Assembly: GCA_023145535.1 (NCBI GenBank)
Contig: JAGLDQ010000022.1
Span: 1-38,593, forward strand
DNA from: Cocleimonas sp.
GTDB lineage: Bacteria > Pseudomonadota > Gammaproteobacteria > Thiotrichales > Thiotrichaceae
Direction: 5' to 3'
DNA: 38,593 nt
A program made the position numbers and the translations under genes. The notes under the pieces are model-generated. The model was not told the DNA's origin. It did no database searches and saw nothing but the letters and a program-made list of their open reading frames with translations. Below, in pieces: positions 1 through 8,600 of this stretch (the stretch's first letter is position 1; each line of letters opens with the position of its first letter).

Positions 1-855
1 TGTGCTCCTTGTCGTGCTAGTACGACTTATTCCACGAATACTGCCACCAGTAAATATAACCAGAAGTGGTATATAGATCGTTGGAATAGAGGGCAAAATA
101 AAAGAACGTATACCCCACCGCCTAAACCCTATACGCCCGTTAAGAAAACCACTTATAGTGCAGGTGGACATAATCAACAATGGTATGTAGATCGTTGGAA
201 CAGACAACAAAGATCACAACAAAATAAGCCTAGATATACACCACCTAAAAAGACATATACAGGCTATGGGGGTGCAAAGTCTTATACGCCGCCTAAACCC
301 GTGTATACACCCAAGCCTTATACGCCACCTAGACCTGTGTATACACCAAAACCTTATACACCGCCTAAACCCGTCTATACGCCTCCTAAGAAGCCTACAA
401 ATTATTATGATTATAGTAAGTCGGCGGGTAGTTACTCAACATCCAATAAGAAAATCTATTCAGGGGCAAGTAATTCTGCATCCAATAAGAGCCTTTATAC
501 GGGCGCTAGTCGTAGCACTAACAATACAGCATCGAATAAGAGCATTTATACGGGTAGCTATAGTAATAACACCTATAAGCCTTATGAGCCAAAAACCTAT
601 ACAGGGGGGGCTAATAGCAATGTTTATTCTGGATCATCTTCGTCTAGTAATAGTTCATACAGTAGTTCGCATGGGGGAGGTGAAGTTGCATCGGGTAGCT
701 ATAAAGCCGGTGATAGTAGTTATGCCGTAAAAAAAGGGGATACTGTCTTCTCTGTTATGCGTTTAACTGGCGTTTATTGGAAAGATATTATTAAGAAGAA
801 TAGCCTTACTGCGCCTTACACTATTTCACCAGGGCAGAGATTACGCCTTAAATAG
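1..855 (+). CDS. Repeat-rich surface/periplasmic protein with C-terminal LysM domain (5' partial)
   Basis: The frame is open from base 1, so the start and any signal peptide lie outside the window; 284 residues are visible. Seen in order: two WY(I/V)DRWNR motifs about 38 residues apart (bases 67-90 and 181-204), a Pro/Tyr/Lys block with three 12-residue copies of the type YTPPKPVYTPKP, a Ser/Asn/Gly-rich block with recurring SNKxxYTGA motifs, and a LysM domain of about 45 residues at the very C-terminus (AVKKGDTVFSVM through ISPGQRLRLK). LysM domains bind N-acetylglucosamine in peptidoglycan, so the protein probably sits on the cell wall, with the low-complexity part as a flexible extended spacer. 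A cell-wall amidase gene follows after a terminator, which fits an envelope role. The function of the repeats is unknown. An overlapping open frame at 266-730 is a shadow created by the repeats. Confidence 0.85.
   Translation, partial: CAPCRASTTYSTNTATSKYNQKWYIDRWNRGQNKRTYTPPPKPYTPVKKTTYSAGGHNQQWYVDRWNRQQRSQQNKPRYTPPKKTYTGYGGAKSYTPPKPVYTPKPYTPPRPVYTPKPYTPPKPVYTPPKKPTNYYDYSKSAGSYSTSNKKIYSGASNSASNKSLYTGASRSTNNTASNKSIYTGSYSNNTYKPYEPKTYTGGANSNVYSGSSSSSNSSYSSSHGGGEVASGSYKAGDSSYAVKKGDTVFSVMRLTGVYWKDIIKKNSLTAPYTISPGQRLRLK
283..390 (+). repeat. Three tandem 36-bp repeats encoding YTPPKPVYTPKP
   Basis: Units lie at 283-318, 319-354 and 355-390. Each encodes a 12-residue Tyr/Thr/Pro/Lys unit; copies differ mainly at third codon positions, and the last ends PPK instead of PKP. 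The period is exact at 36 bases. Synonymous divergence between copies suggests the protein repeat is under selection and was not freshly duplicated. Confidence 0.85.
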
Positions 856-882
856 ATTGTGTCGCGTATCGCAATAATGTAA

Positions 883-916
883 AAGCCCCTGAGCGTCATT
901 TTCAGGGGCTTTTTTT
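883..916 (+). terminator. Rho-independent terminator of the LysM gene
   Basis: Perfect 10-bp inverted repeat (883-892 with 902-911), 9-base loop, and a T run to 916. It lies 28 bases after the LysM stop codon. Its T run runs directly into an ATG at 917, which argues that this ATG is not the start of the next gene. Confidence 0.9.
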
Positions 917-946
917 ATGCACATTCTGTCGGATGAGGGATTTTCA

Positions 947-1609
947 TTGAGCAAGCCTAAAACAGAGCAAGACAAACCAAATCAATCAAACTTAGTTACT
1001 TTTTTACTGATTATTATCATGATAGGACTGTTTGTTCTATTAATCGATGAATATGATAAAAAGCCATTGCAAGCCGATGTCTATATTCAAGCAGGGCATG
1101 AAGGGCGACGTGTTGGCAATACAGGTGCTGTATCCAGTTATGGTCGTGAAGTTGACTGGACAATACGCGTTGCCGATGAAGCGACCCGCATTTTACGTCA
1201 GGCTGGTGTTAGCGTTATTCGTGCGCCTGCCGATCAAAAGCGAGAAAGTGTGGTGAGATTAGCCTTGTCCATTCATTTTGATGGTGCAAGAAGAGCGTGT
1301 TCTACAGGGGCTTCAATTGGCTTAAATAACCCTTCTGATAAAAGTGCAGCACGCGCATGGAAACGAATTTATCGAGAAGTCTTTCCCTTTAAGTGGATGC
1401 CCGACAACTTTTCAAAAAACCTAAAGTATTATTATAACTATCGCTATACCTCAACCAGCGATGCTGAATTGGTACTGGAGTTAGGAGAGATGAGTTGCCC
1501 AGAACAAGCGCGCTGGATGAAGTCTCGCTTAAAAAAGTTAGGGGCATTAGTTGCTTATTTTGCCGCACAACGAATAGGGGCTTCTGGCGTAGAGAGACCG
1601 GTGTTTTAA
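947..1609 (+). CDS. Membrane-anchored zinc N-acetylmuramoyl-L-alanine amidase (Amidase_3-like)
   Basis: About 220 residues from a TTG start at 947, preceded by GAGGGA at 935-940. An in-frame ATG at 917 exists but falls on the tail of the upstream terminator, so 947 is preferred. One transmembrane segment lies near residues 15-33 (NLVTFLLIIIMIGLFVLLI), then a catalytic domain with the Amidase_3 pattern: AGHEG (His51), a Glu in REVDW (Glu68), LSIHFDGA (His110) and a late ELGEMS Glu. These are the usual three zinc ligands plus catalytic Glu of amidases that cut the amide between MurNAc and the stem peptide. The domain is shorter and more divergent than AmiA/B/C, so substrate assignment is by family only. 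It follows a LysM protein, which suggests an envelope-remodelling pair, although a terminator separates them. Confidence 0.72.
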   Translation: MSKPKTEQDKPNQSNLVTFLLIIIMIGLFVLLIDEYDKKPLQADVYIQAGHEGRRVGNTGAVSSYGREVDWTIRVADEATRILRQAGVSVIRAPADQKRESVVRLALSIHFDGARRACSTGASIGLNNPSDKSAARAWKRIYREVFPFKWMPDNFSKNLKYYYNYRYTSTSDAELVLELGEMSCPEQARWMKSRLKKLGALVAYFAAQRIGASGVERPVF

Positions 1610-1701
1610 AAATGTCCTGCAATCAAAAAACTTTCTTATTCCAGCTCAAATAGAGTAGAAAAAAGAAAGACTAACTTAATGTTCTTATTACTATTTTTAG
1701 G

Positions 1702-2697
1702 TTATATCTTATGCCAAACTCTTTTCTGGTTACTTTCTTTTGAGGATAATTCCTCCCGTATAACATACGATCTGCGTTTGGATGATTCAAAATATATCCG
1801 ACTCAATAACTCTGCCAATATTCCTGTCGTTAGAAACTGAATAGATGCGATCATAAATAATACGGCAATCATTAATAAGGGACGAGAGCCGATGTCTTCT
1901 CCCATGATAAATTTTTGTATACCCAGCCATGTTAAGGATAATGAACCGATTGCGCCTAATGCTAAACCGATTGAACCAAAGAAATGTCCAGGACGAGTGC
2001 GGTAACGCATAAAAAACCAAACAAATAGTAAATCTAGGATCACGCGAAAAGTACGTGAAATACCATATTTGGACTCACCGCTAACGCGCTCTTTATGATT
2101 AACTACCCTTTCGCCAATACGCGATGGAGGCACTGACATGGCCACCCATGCGGGTATAAAACGATGCATCTCCCCATATAAGCGCACATTTTTCATGACG
2201 GAGGCACGGTAAACTTTGAGGCTACAACCGTAATCATGTAAATAAACACCCGTGACCTTTCCTATTAGTTTATTTGCAATTTTAGAGGGTATTTTACGCA
2301 TAATCAGTGTGTCTTTACGCTTTTTACGCCAGCCTTGCAGTAAATCCAACTGACGATCACATAATTCTTTCACCATGTCTGGAATATCGGCGGGATCATT
2401 TTGTAAATCACCATCAAGTGTTACGAGCAAAGAGCCGCGCGCCTTATCAATTCCTGCTTGCATGGCGGCGGTTTGACCATAATTACGTTGTAACTCAATC
2501 ACACAAAGCGAACCCCCTAGCTCTGCCTCACACTCCCGCATGACCTCAACTGTTTTATCGTGACTGCCATCATCAACAACAATCAATTCCCACTCTAATT
2601 CATAGTTTTTTAGAGCCGCATAGACTGCTTCGATCATTGCTCTTACATTCGTTTCTTCATTATAAAATGGCACGATAACGCTAACCGTTTTTTCCAC
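1702..2697 (-). CDS. GT2 family glycosyltransferase, polyisoprenyl-phosphate (DPM1/GtrB/ArnC-like) type
   Basis: 331 residues. The N-terminal GT-A domain has the opening VIVPFYNEE, the VVDDGS nucleotide-binding motif and the LDGDLQNDP metal motif, followed by GWRKKRKD. Two hydrophobic helices near residues 235-255 and 268-292 form the C-terminal membrane anchor, as in GtrB and ArnC. Members transfer a sugar from a nucleotide donor to undecaprenyl (or dolichyl) phosphate on the cytoplasmic face of the inner membrane. The donor sugar cannot be told from sequence, and no neighbouring flippase or GT-C enzyme is present to help. It is convergent with the amidase gene and stands alone. Confidence 0.88.
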   Translation of the reverse strand: MEKTVSVIVPFYNEETNVRAMIEAVYAALKNYELEWELIVVDDGSHDKTVEVMRECEAELGGSLCVIELQRNYGQTAAMQAGIDKARGSLLVTLDGDLQNDPADIPDMVKELCDRQLDLLQGWRKKRKDTLIMRKIPSKIANKLIGKVTGVYLHDYGCSLKVYRASVMKNVRLYGEMHRFIPAWVAMSVPPSRIGERVVNHKERVSGESKYGISRTFRVILDLLFVWFFMRYRTRPGHFFGSIGLALGAIGSLSLTWLGIQKFIMGEDIGSRPLLMIAVLFMIASIQFLTTGILAELLSRIYFESSKRRSYVIREELSSKESNQKRVWHKI

Positions 2698-3002
2698 AAA
2701 AATATCCTGTTGGTAAAGCTAAAGCCTATCGTCACTTGCACGCTTTAGACTAAAATTAATTAAGGATGCGGAGTATAACGCGCATGATTCATACAGACAA
2801 AGAGTACTCCGTTAAGACTCGTCTTTTTAAAGCTAGCAAGAAATGACTTCCTTTTTTTGGCTTGTTTTGCCTTTAGGCGGGAGGGGGGGTGTCTGAGATT
2901 TTAATTTCGATTATTTGTTGTCATAACACTGTCACCTTGCTGTCGTGTTCTATATGCTAAAAGCAGGGCATTATGATGCTTAAATCACAGTAGGTAAATA
3001 CG
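2698..3002. other. Intergenic: divergent promoters of the glycosyltransferase and XRE genes
   Basis: 305 bases without a supported gene. It contains a G-rich run (CGGGAGGGGGGG near 2879-2889). TAGGT at 2992-2996 may be a weak ribosome site for the XRE gene. No convincing hairpin, repeat or small frame was seen. Confidence 0.5.
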
Positions 3003-3467
3003 ATGATCGTTCACAAGTTAAGATTACAACGCGGTTGGTCTCAGGAACAATTAGCGGAATTTAGTGATTTAAGTGTACGCACTATTCAGCGTATTGAAAA
3101 AGGTCAAAAGGCGAGTTTGGAATCATTAAAGTCATTAGCGGCTGTTTTTGAACTTCAAGTTTCAGATTTACAGGAGAGTGAAATGAAGAGTGCGACGAAA
3201 CTATCAATGGAAGAAAAAGCAGCATTTAAGTCGGTACAGAACCTTAAATCTTTCTATTCCCATCTGATCACGTATGTGATCGTTATTATTCTGCTTTTTA
3301 TTGTTAATTTTACAACCAGCGCTGATTATATTTGGGCGGTTTGGCCAGCATTAGGCTGGGGGATTGGGGTTATTTCGCACGGACTGCGTGTGTTTGAGGT
3401 ATTTGACCTGTTGAGTCCTGAGTGGGAAAAAAAACAGATTGAAAAAAAATTAGAGAGAAAAGGGTAA
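3003..3467 (+). CDS. XRE-family DNA-binding protein with C-terminal 2TM membrane domain
   Basis: 154 residues. Residues 1-58 form an XRE helix-turn-helix (LRLQRGWSQEQLAEFSDLS then VRTIQRIEKGQ). A short linker leads to a 2TM-type domain: FYSHLITYVIVIILLFIVNF, a short loop, WAVWPALGWGIGVISHGLRV, then a charged tail. The architecture is of a small membrane-tethered regulator. Its target and signal are unknown; such proteins often act on neighbouring or own genes, which here would be the divergent glycosyltransferase (inference only). The stop is 18 bases from the end of the convergent phosphatase gene. Confidence 0.85.
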   Translation: MIVHKLRLQRGWSQEQLAEFSDLSVRTIQRIEKGQKASLESLKSLAAVFELQVSDLQESEMKSATKLSMEEKAAFKSVQNLKSFYSHLITYVIVIILLFIVNFTTSADYIWAVWPALGWGIGVISHGLRVFEVFDLLSPEWEKKQIEKKLERKG

Positions 3468-3484
3468 GCTTGCAGGCTAAAATT

Positions 3485-4276
3485 TCATTTTTGTAGGTTT
3501 AAATACGCGATCCATTGAGAGAATAATTCTTTATCAGGAGAAATTGCCACAGAACGCGGTGTCATTGAGGCACGAAAAACAGTTTCACCTTCCAGCGTAC
3601 TGGCATAACCACCCGCTTCACTTAAAATTAAAGTCCCTGCCGCTAAATCCCATAGTTTCATACCGCCATGTAAATAAGCGTGGCCACGATTTGCTGCCAT
3701 CCATGCCCATTCCAATACACATGCGCCAAGATTACGCTGTGACTTATAAGGTGCATTTGTTATGAGTTGTTGTGCTAATTTTGGTTTTAAGCGTTTTAAA
3801 TCAACAATAGCGACCGCTTTATCTAAACTAAAGCCACTGGGCTTGCAGGTTAATCTTGAGCCATTAAGAAATGCCCCTTGGCCTTTAACGGCACTAAACA
3901 TCTCATTACGTACAGGGTCGTAAGTAATGCCAATGACGACCTCGCCATTTTTTATTAGGGCTAAAGATGTCGCAAATAAAGGTAATCCAGCGGCAAAATT
4001 ACTAGTCCCATCCAAAGGGTCTAAACACCACAATTGATTAGCCGATTGCAGCAGTTCTTCTTGTTGTTCAAGCTCCATTTCTTCACTTAAAAAAGAAATC
4101 TCAGGGTAATTTTCCAGTAGGCTTTGTTGAATACGTTGATCAGCAGCTAAATCAGCTTCCGTTAACAAACTGCCATCGGCTTTAATTGAGTACGATATTT
4201 TATTAAAACGCGGTAATATCTCCTCATTTGCAACCTGTCGTATAATATTTTCTAGTATGGTTCGATCGGGAAGCAT
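3485..4276 (-). CDS. Inositol monophosphatase family protein (SuhB/CysQ-like)
   Basis: 263 residues, close to the family norm of about 265. It carries the family motifs: a Glu pair in SEEM near residues 64-67, motif A DPLDGTSNF (Asp86, Asp89) and motif B WDLAAGTLILSEAGG near the C-terminus, which together bind the catalytic Mg2+ ions. Family members hydrolyse inositol phosphates, 3'-phosphoadenosine 5'-phosphate or related sugar phosphates; the sequence alone does not choose among these. AAGAAGGAAAT upstream is a good ribosome site. The gene is divergent from the DUF3301 gene with 45 bases between the starts. Confidence 0.88.
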   Translation of the reverse strand: MLPDRTILENIIRQVANEEILPRFNKISYSIKADGSLLTEADLAADQRIQQSLLENYPEISFLSEEMELEQQEELLQSANQLWCLDPLDGTSNFAAGLPLFATSLALIKNGEVVIGITYDPVRNEMFSAVKGQGAFLNGSRLTCKPSGFSLDKAVAIVDLKRLKPKLAQQLITNAPYKSQRNLGACVLEWAWMAANRGHAYLHGGMKLWDLAAGTLILSEAGGYASTLEGETVFRASMTPRSVAISPDKELFSQWIAYLNLQK

Positions 4277-4321
4277 TATTTCCTTCTTTTTTAATATTTA
4301 TACAAACGTAGTTTATAGCAT

Positions 4322-4642
4322 ATGGCCAGTATTTTAGTACTTTTATTCTTAGCCTTTCTCGTATGGTTTTGGTTTGACTCTGTTCGTGCTAAAGAGAAAG
4401 CGATGGTTGCATCGGCTCATGCTTGTCAACAAATTCAAGCGCAGTTTCTTGATCAGACGGCCTCGTTAAAAAGCATTAAATTATCGCGAAGTAAACAAGG
4501 AAGAACGATACTTGAGCGCACTTATAATTTTGATTTTAGTCAAAATCGTGAAGAGCGCTATCAAGGGAGAGTGGTGATCAGAGGCTTAGTGATTGAGGAA
4601 ATTTATTTGGATATGGATGAGGGTACGACTATCCTTAAATAA
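4322..4642 (+). CDS. DUF3301 family small membrane protein
   Basis: 106 residues: a single N-terminal transmembrane helix (ILVLLFLAFLVWFWFDSV), then about 85 mostly polar residues containing RTILERTYNFDFS and RYQGRVVIRG, the pattern of the gammaproteobacterial DUF3301 family. No enzymatic motif is visible and the function is unknown. The topology suggests anchoring in the inner membrane by the N-terminal helix. Confidence 0.8.
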   Translation: MASILVLLFLAFLVWFWFDSVRAKEKAMVASAHACQQIQAQFLDQTASLKSIKLSRSKQGRTILERTYNFDFSQNREERYQGRVVIRGLVIEEIYLDMDEGTTILK

Positions 4643-4652
4643 AGGGTAGTCG
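4626..4652 (+). other. Hairpin over the stop codon of the DUF3301 gene
   Basis: An 11-bp stem (4626-4636 with 4642-4652, one G-U pair) and 5-base loop spans the gene end. There is no T run on either strand, so it is better read as a 3'-end structure than as a proven terminator. Confidence 0.45.
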
Positions 4653-4729
4653 CACAATGCGTTACAAAAACAGGTCATGCTTCCGATCAAATGAAGGATG
4701 AAATAAAGGTGAGGTCTGCTTTTTCTTCT

Positions 4730-5290
4730 TTAAATGCGTCCAGCACCCACAATTTTACGCTTCCAATATTTATTTAGTTTGGCGATCGTGACTGTTTTTC
4801 CTCGACGTGGCGCATGAATAAATTGATTTTTGCCTAAATAAATCCCTACATGATTGACACGAACGTGTTTGCGACGAGGTGTGTGGAAGAAAATTAGGTC
4901 GCCTGTTTGCATTTGTGCAAGTGGAATACGTTTGGTTTTTTCATATTGTGATGCGGCGGTACGGGGTAGCGATATATTGGCTTTTTTAAAGGAATATTGA
5001 ATTAAGCCACTGCAATCAAACCCCTTTTTAGGGCTTGCGCCGCCCCAACGGTAACGTATTTTCAGTTGTTTTTTAGCGATGATGGCGGCGCGCTGTTTGA
5101 GATGATTTTGCTGGGTTTGTAGTTGTTTAGTCTTTTCGGTGTGATTAAGTACAAGTTGTTGGTATGCCAGCTCTAGCATTGAGGTATCAATTGACTGTAT
5201 TTTTTTGTTTTTTTCTGCGGCTACACTATAGCTTGGAAGGTTAATAAGAACACAAAAAATGGTAGTAAATGTCCAGTTATGACGATGCAT
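4730..5290 (-). CDS. NlpC/P60 family cell-wall endopeptidase
   Basis: 186 residues. There is an N-terminal signal sequence (about residues 7-25), a short helical linker rich in Gln and Lys, and a C40 peptidase domain from about residue 75. The catalytic Cys is in FDCSGLIQYS (Cys93), with His147 in VNHVGIYLG and His159 in FIHAPRRG. These domains cut peptide bonds in peptidoglycan stems, typically D-Glu-DAP, in the periplasm. CAGGA before the ATG is a plausible ribosome site. It resembles small Spr/YafL-like hydrolases, but lacks an obvious lipobox. Confidence 0.88.
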   Translation of the reverse strand: MHRHNWTFTTIFCVLINLPSYSVAAEKNKKIQSIDTSMLELAYQQLVLNHTEKTKQLQTQQNHLKQRAAIIAKKQLKIRYRWGGASPKKGFDCSGLIQYSFKKANISLPRTAASQYEKTKRIPLAQMQTGDLIFFHTPRRKHVRVNHVGIYLGKNQFIHAPRRGKTVTIAKLNKYWKRKIVGAGRI

Positions 5291-5609
5291 AGTATTCCTG
5301 TAGGTCGCTCTATTGGGGGAGTCGTATTCTAGCTTAAACTAGCACCAGCATCAAAAAAACTTATGGTGACATATATATTTATATTCTTCATTATTCGATG
5401 ATAAAAATAGAATTGAATGATGAATGACGAAATAGACTCAAAGAATATTTAGAGTTTACTAACATTGAACAATGATGGACAGAGATTTCAAAATTGTCTG
5501 ATAAAGTATCACAAATGAAAAATATAACACCTATGAATAAAGCCTCTGATCTGTTGGTGAAACTTTCAGAAATAGCGTATTTTGCAATAAGATTGCTTCG
5601 AAAGTAGGG
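5291..5609. other. Intergenic with a broken small reading frame
   Basis: 319 AT-rich bases between the peptidase start and the asmA stop. Apart from the interrupted plus-strand frame at 5398-5607 (listed separately), no hairpin or gene is supported. The peptidase promoter should lie in the first part. Confidence 0.4.
5398..5607 (+). pseudogene. Possible decayed small gene interrupted by two TGA codons
   Basis: Read in one frame from the ATG at 5398 this gives a protein-like stretch of 69 codons before TAG at 5605, broken only by TGA at 5425 and 5473. The pieces include RNRLKEYLEFTNIEQ and WTEISKLSDKVSQMKNITP, then SDLLVKLSEIAYFAIRLLRK, which read as amphipathic helices. The frame ends two bases before the asmA stop codon on the other strand. 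It may be a relic, or chance in AT-rich DNA. No family was recognised. Confidence 0.25.
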
Positions 5610-8600
5610 CTAAAACAACCCTTTAAGTGCATCTTTCAATTTATCCTTCGCTTCCTCTTCAATATTTTTCTTAACCTCTTCGGTCACATTGTCCACCGCA
5701 TCGTTTGCTTGATCCCCCAACGTCTCTTTTACCTTATCATTAAGCTGATTTTGTAATTTATCTTGTTCGTGCTTGAGTCTATCTTGCAAGCGTTGTTGCA
5801 TCTTTAATTGTTCATTTTGCAGACGTTGTTGTATTTTTTCTTGCTCGGCTTTTAGGCGGCGTTGTGCTTCTTCCTTTTTGGCTTGTAGTTTGTCCAGCTC
5901 TTTTTGTTTGCGCGCTTCTAATTGTTCTAATCGTTTGGCTTTTTCATCGAGTAGTTTCTGTTTTAACTGCGCTTGCTTCTTATAAAGATCGCTTTGAAGT
6001 AGCGATTTAACCAAGACATCCAATTCTAATTCATATTTTAATTCATCAAAATTACCATGAATATGGAGTGGGGCAAATAGTTTGCTTTTTTTGTTTTTAG
6101 AACGTAAGCGAAGTTTTAAATCTAACTGGTTTTTAACCAGATTAACCGCTCCTTTTCCTGTAATTAAAAAATTGGGTGCCAATAGCTGCATGTTATCGGT
6201 CGTAAATAGGCCATTATTTGCAACCCAATTGCCCCCAAGTTTAGTAAAAGTAACTTCTTGCTGCCCTTTTGCATTGGTTTTTCTTTTCTCAAATAACTCA
6301 ATGGCTTGTGATACTTTTTTTGCTAATTTTGAATCGCGAATAGTGCCTTTGCGAAACTCCACATCGGCATGGCCATTTAGATTTTTCTTAATCGTAGCCA
6401 GCGTATTACCGCGTGTGGTTAGGTTAGTCTTTAAGTAAATACCCCCTGAGACATAGCGGTCTTCAAAGAATTGTAATAGCAGGTTTTCAGAACGCACTTT
6501 TTTAATCTGATGCTGCATGGTAATGACGGGTATTCTGTTCGTGACATTAATATTCAAAGCACCCGTATAATTTCCCTTATAGGCATTAAAACGTAGTGGC
6601 TTTGCATCAATTATCCCATTTTTTGCTTTAATGTTCGCGTGTACATGAGTGAAATCGACTTGATCAAAGCGTAGTTTTTTAATATCCAGCGAGCCATCAA
6701 AATTAAGGGTTTTCATCATTTTTACAGGCAATAATTTATCCGTTGGCTGACGCTTTTTAGCGACATTAGGATTAACGGGTGCAAGATAGTCATCGACAAC
6801 CCACTGATCTATTTTTAACTGAGTTTTAATGGCAGGTTGTTGGAAATTATTAATGGCGACTTCGCCTGTTATTTTGGATTGATCCATCCGCAGTGTTAAT
6901 TGTCGAAAATGTGCGCTATTTGGAGTCGCAATTAGCTGAAAACTAGCTTGAGAGTTGCCAAAGACATTGGCCTTACTGGTGGGGGGTAATTTAACGCCCA
7001 ATACCGTTAGCACTTTTTTTAAATTAAACGGGTTGGTTTTAAAGATGCCTGTGAGTGTCAACTGGGGGGATAAACGCGTTAATTTTGCACTGCCCGTCAA
7101 GGTTGCACCCGCCATTTCTAGTCGGATATTCTTTAACTGTGCATGACCTTTATAGCGGGTTAAATCAACATCAATATTTCCCTGACTGCGATGAATGAGC
7201 TTCCCACCCGGCACGATGCCCCCATTAAGGGTCGCATTGAGCGTCATACCTTGTAATTTAAAATGCTGTTTTTTGCTATTCGCAATGATATTTTTACTGC
7301 TGAGTTGTGCGTATAAATGACCCCCTGATAATGCCTCACTTTTTACATTTGCTTTGATATTGGCATTGTGCAACGCAAATTGTTGTTGCTTCATATTGGC
7401 CTTTAAATGACCTGCAATAGTCGTGTCTACGTTGCCTATTTTAGGTAAATTATTTGCGCTCGTTGCTAACGTCATTGCGCTAATATCAACCTGCATATCA
7501 TTAAGATTAGCGTGCAGATCGCCTGTTAGGGTGGCGTTTGCCTCGCCCTTATCTCCAAGGAAGCGCGTACTCTTCGCCTTTGCTGCCATACCTTTAATGG
7601 TCAGCAATAATTTATCAATGTCAAAACGCGCATCCCCCTTAATTTCTGTCTGAGTAGCACTCTGATTGGCGGCTACTTTTTGTAAATCTGCCTTTAACGT
7701 CATTCCCGCAATATGCACTTGTTGCAGGTTCATCGTTGTATGACCACTAACCGTTGCTTTAATGAGTGCCACGGGATGAGGGAGATCAGTCAGTGTTGTT
7801 TGTAACTGCATTGCGGGGATGTTAATACTTTGTTGTTCAATATCTAACTGGGTGTCGCCCGCAAGGTCTAACTGTAAATTTCCCTTAGGTAATAAACTTT
7901 TATCCCCTACAAGATGAAGTTTTAAACCCGCAATAGTGAGCTGTTTCAGCGTTCCTTGAATATCACCGGACAAAACGACGCTAGATACGGGTAAACCTGA
8001 TGCGGTCGCTTTTAAGCGAGTGCCTTTTAAGGTCATATACTGATTATTTTGTGAAACGGTCAGCGTGGTTGATACCTCTGTGGTTACGCTTAATGCGGGC
8101 TGTTGTTGTTTTAAAGTGCCATCAAAATGAATATCTATCGGTTGATTCGGACGAAAAACACCGGATCTTAAATTAAAGGGCGCAATCACAATATTCTGCT
8201 GCGTTGTCTCATCGCGCCACTGAATAGCCGCATTGCTAAGGTTCATACCCGCAACGGAGAGGTTGCTTAGCCACTCATTACTGAGCTGATTTTGGTCTTT
8301 GCCACTGTTTGAATGACTAACCCATGAGTCCCAATTACGACGACCATCCGCCTTTTTATGTAAATCAAGCTGTAAACCCTCCAGAATGATTTGCTCAACC
8401 ACCAGTTTTTTCTTTAAGAGTGGCATTAATTTCACAGCAACCCTTGCTGATTTAACGGTAGCAAAAGGAACGTTGCCAAAGCCTTGTGCATTGCTGAGGC
8501 TGGCTGCCCCTAGATTTAATGCGATATTGGGATAGATCGAGAGTTTTATATCGCCCTTTAGATGCAAATCACGCCCTGTATTTTGCTTCACCAGTTGGCT

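Noticed and set aside
266..730. Long open frame inside the LysM gene in another frame
   Set aside because: Translation is low-complexity and follows from the tandem repeats; the other frame ends in a clear LysM domain.
1610..1701. Possible bidirectional terminator between the amidase and glycosyltransferase genes
   Set aside because: Only CTTTCTT/AAGAAAG about 30 bases apart; too weak and no T run.
5425..5475. Selenocysteine or recoded TGA in the broken small frame
   Set aside because: No SECIS-like hairpin seen right after the TGA codons and no recoding elsewhere in the window; a decayed or chance frame is simpler.
5773..7653. Several plus-strand open frames antisense to asmA
   Set aside because: Cys/Ser/Phe-rich shadows of Lys/Glu-rich coding on the minus strand; no ribosome sites.
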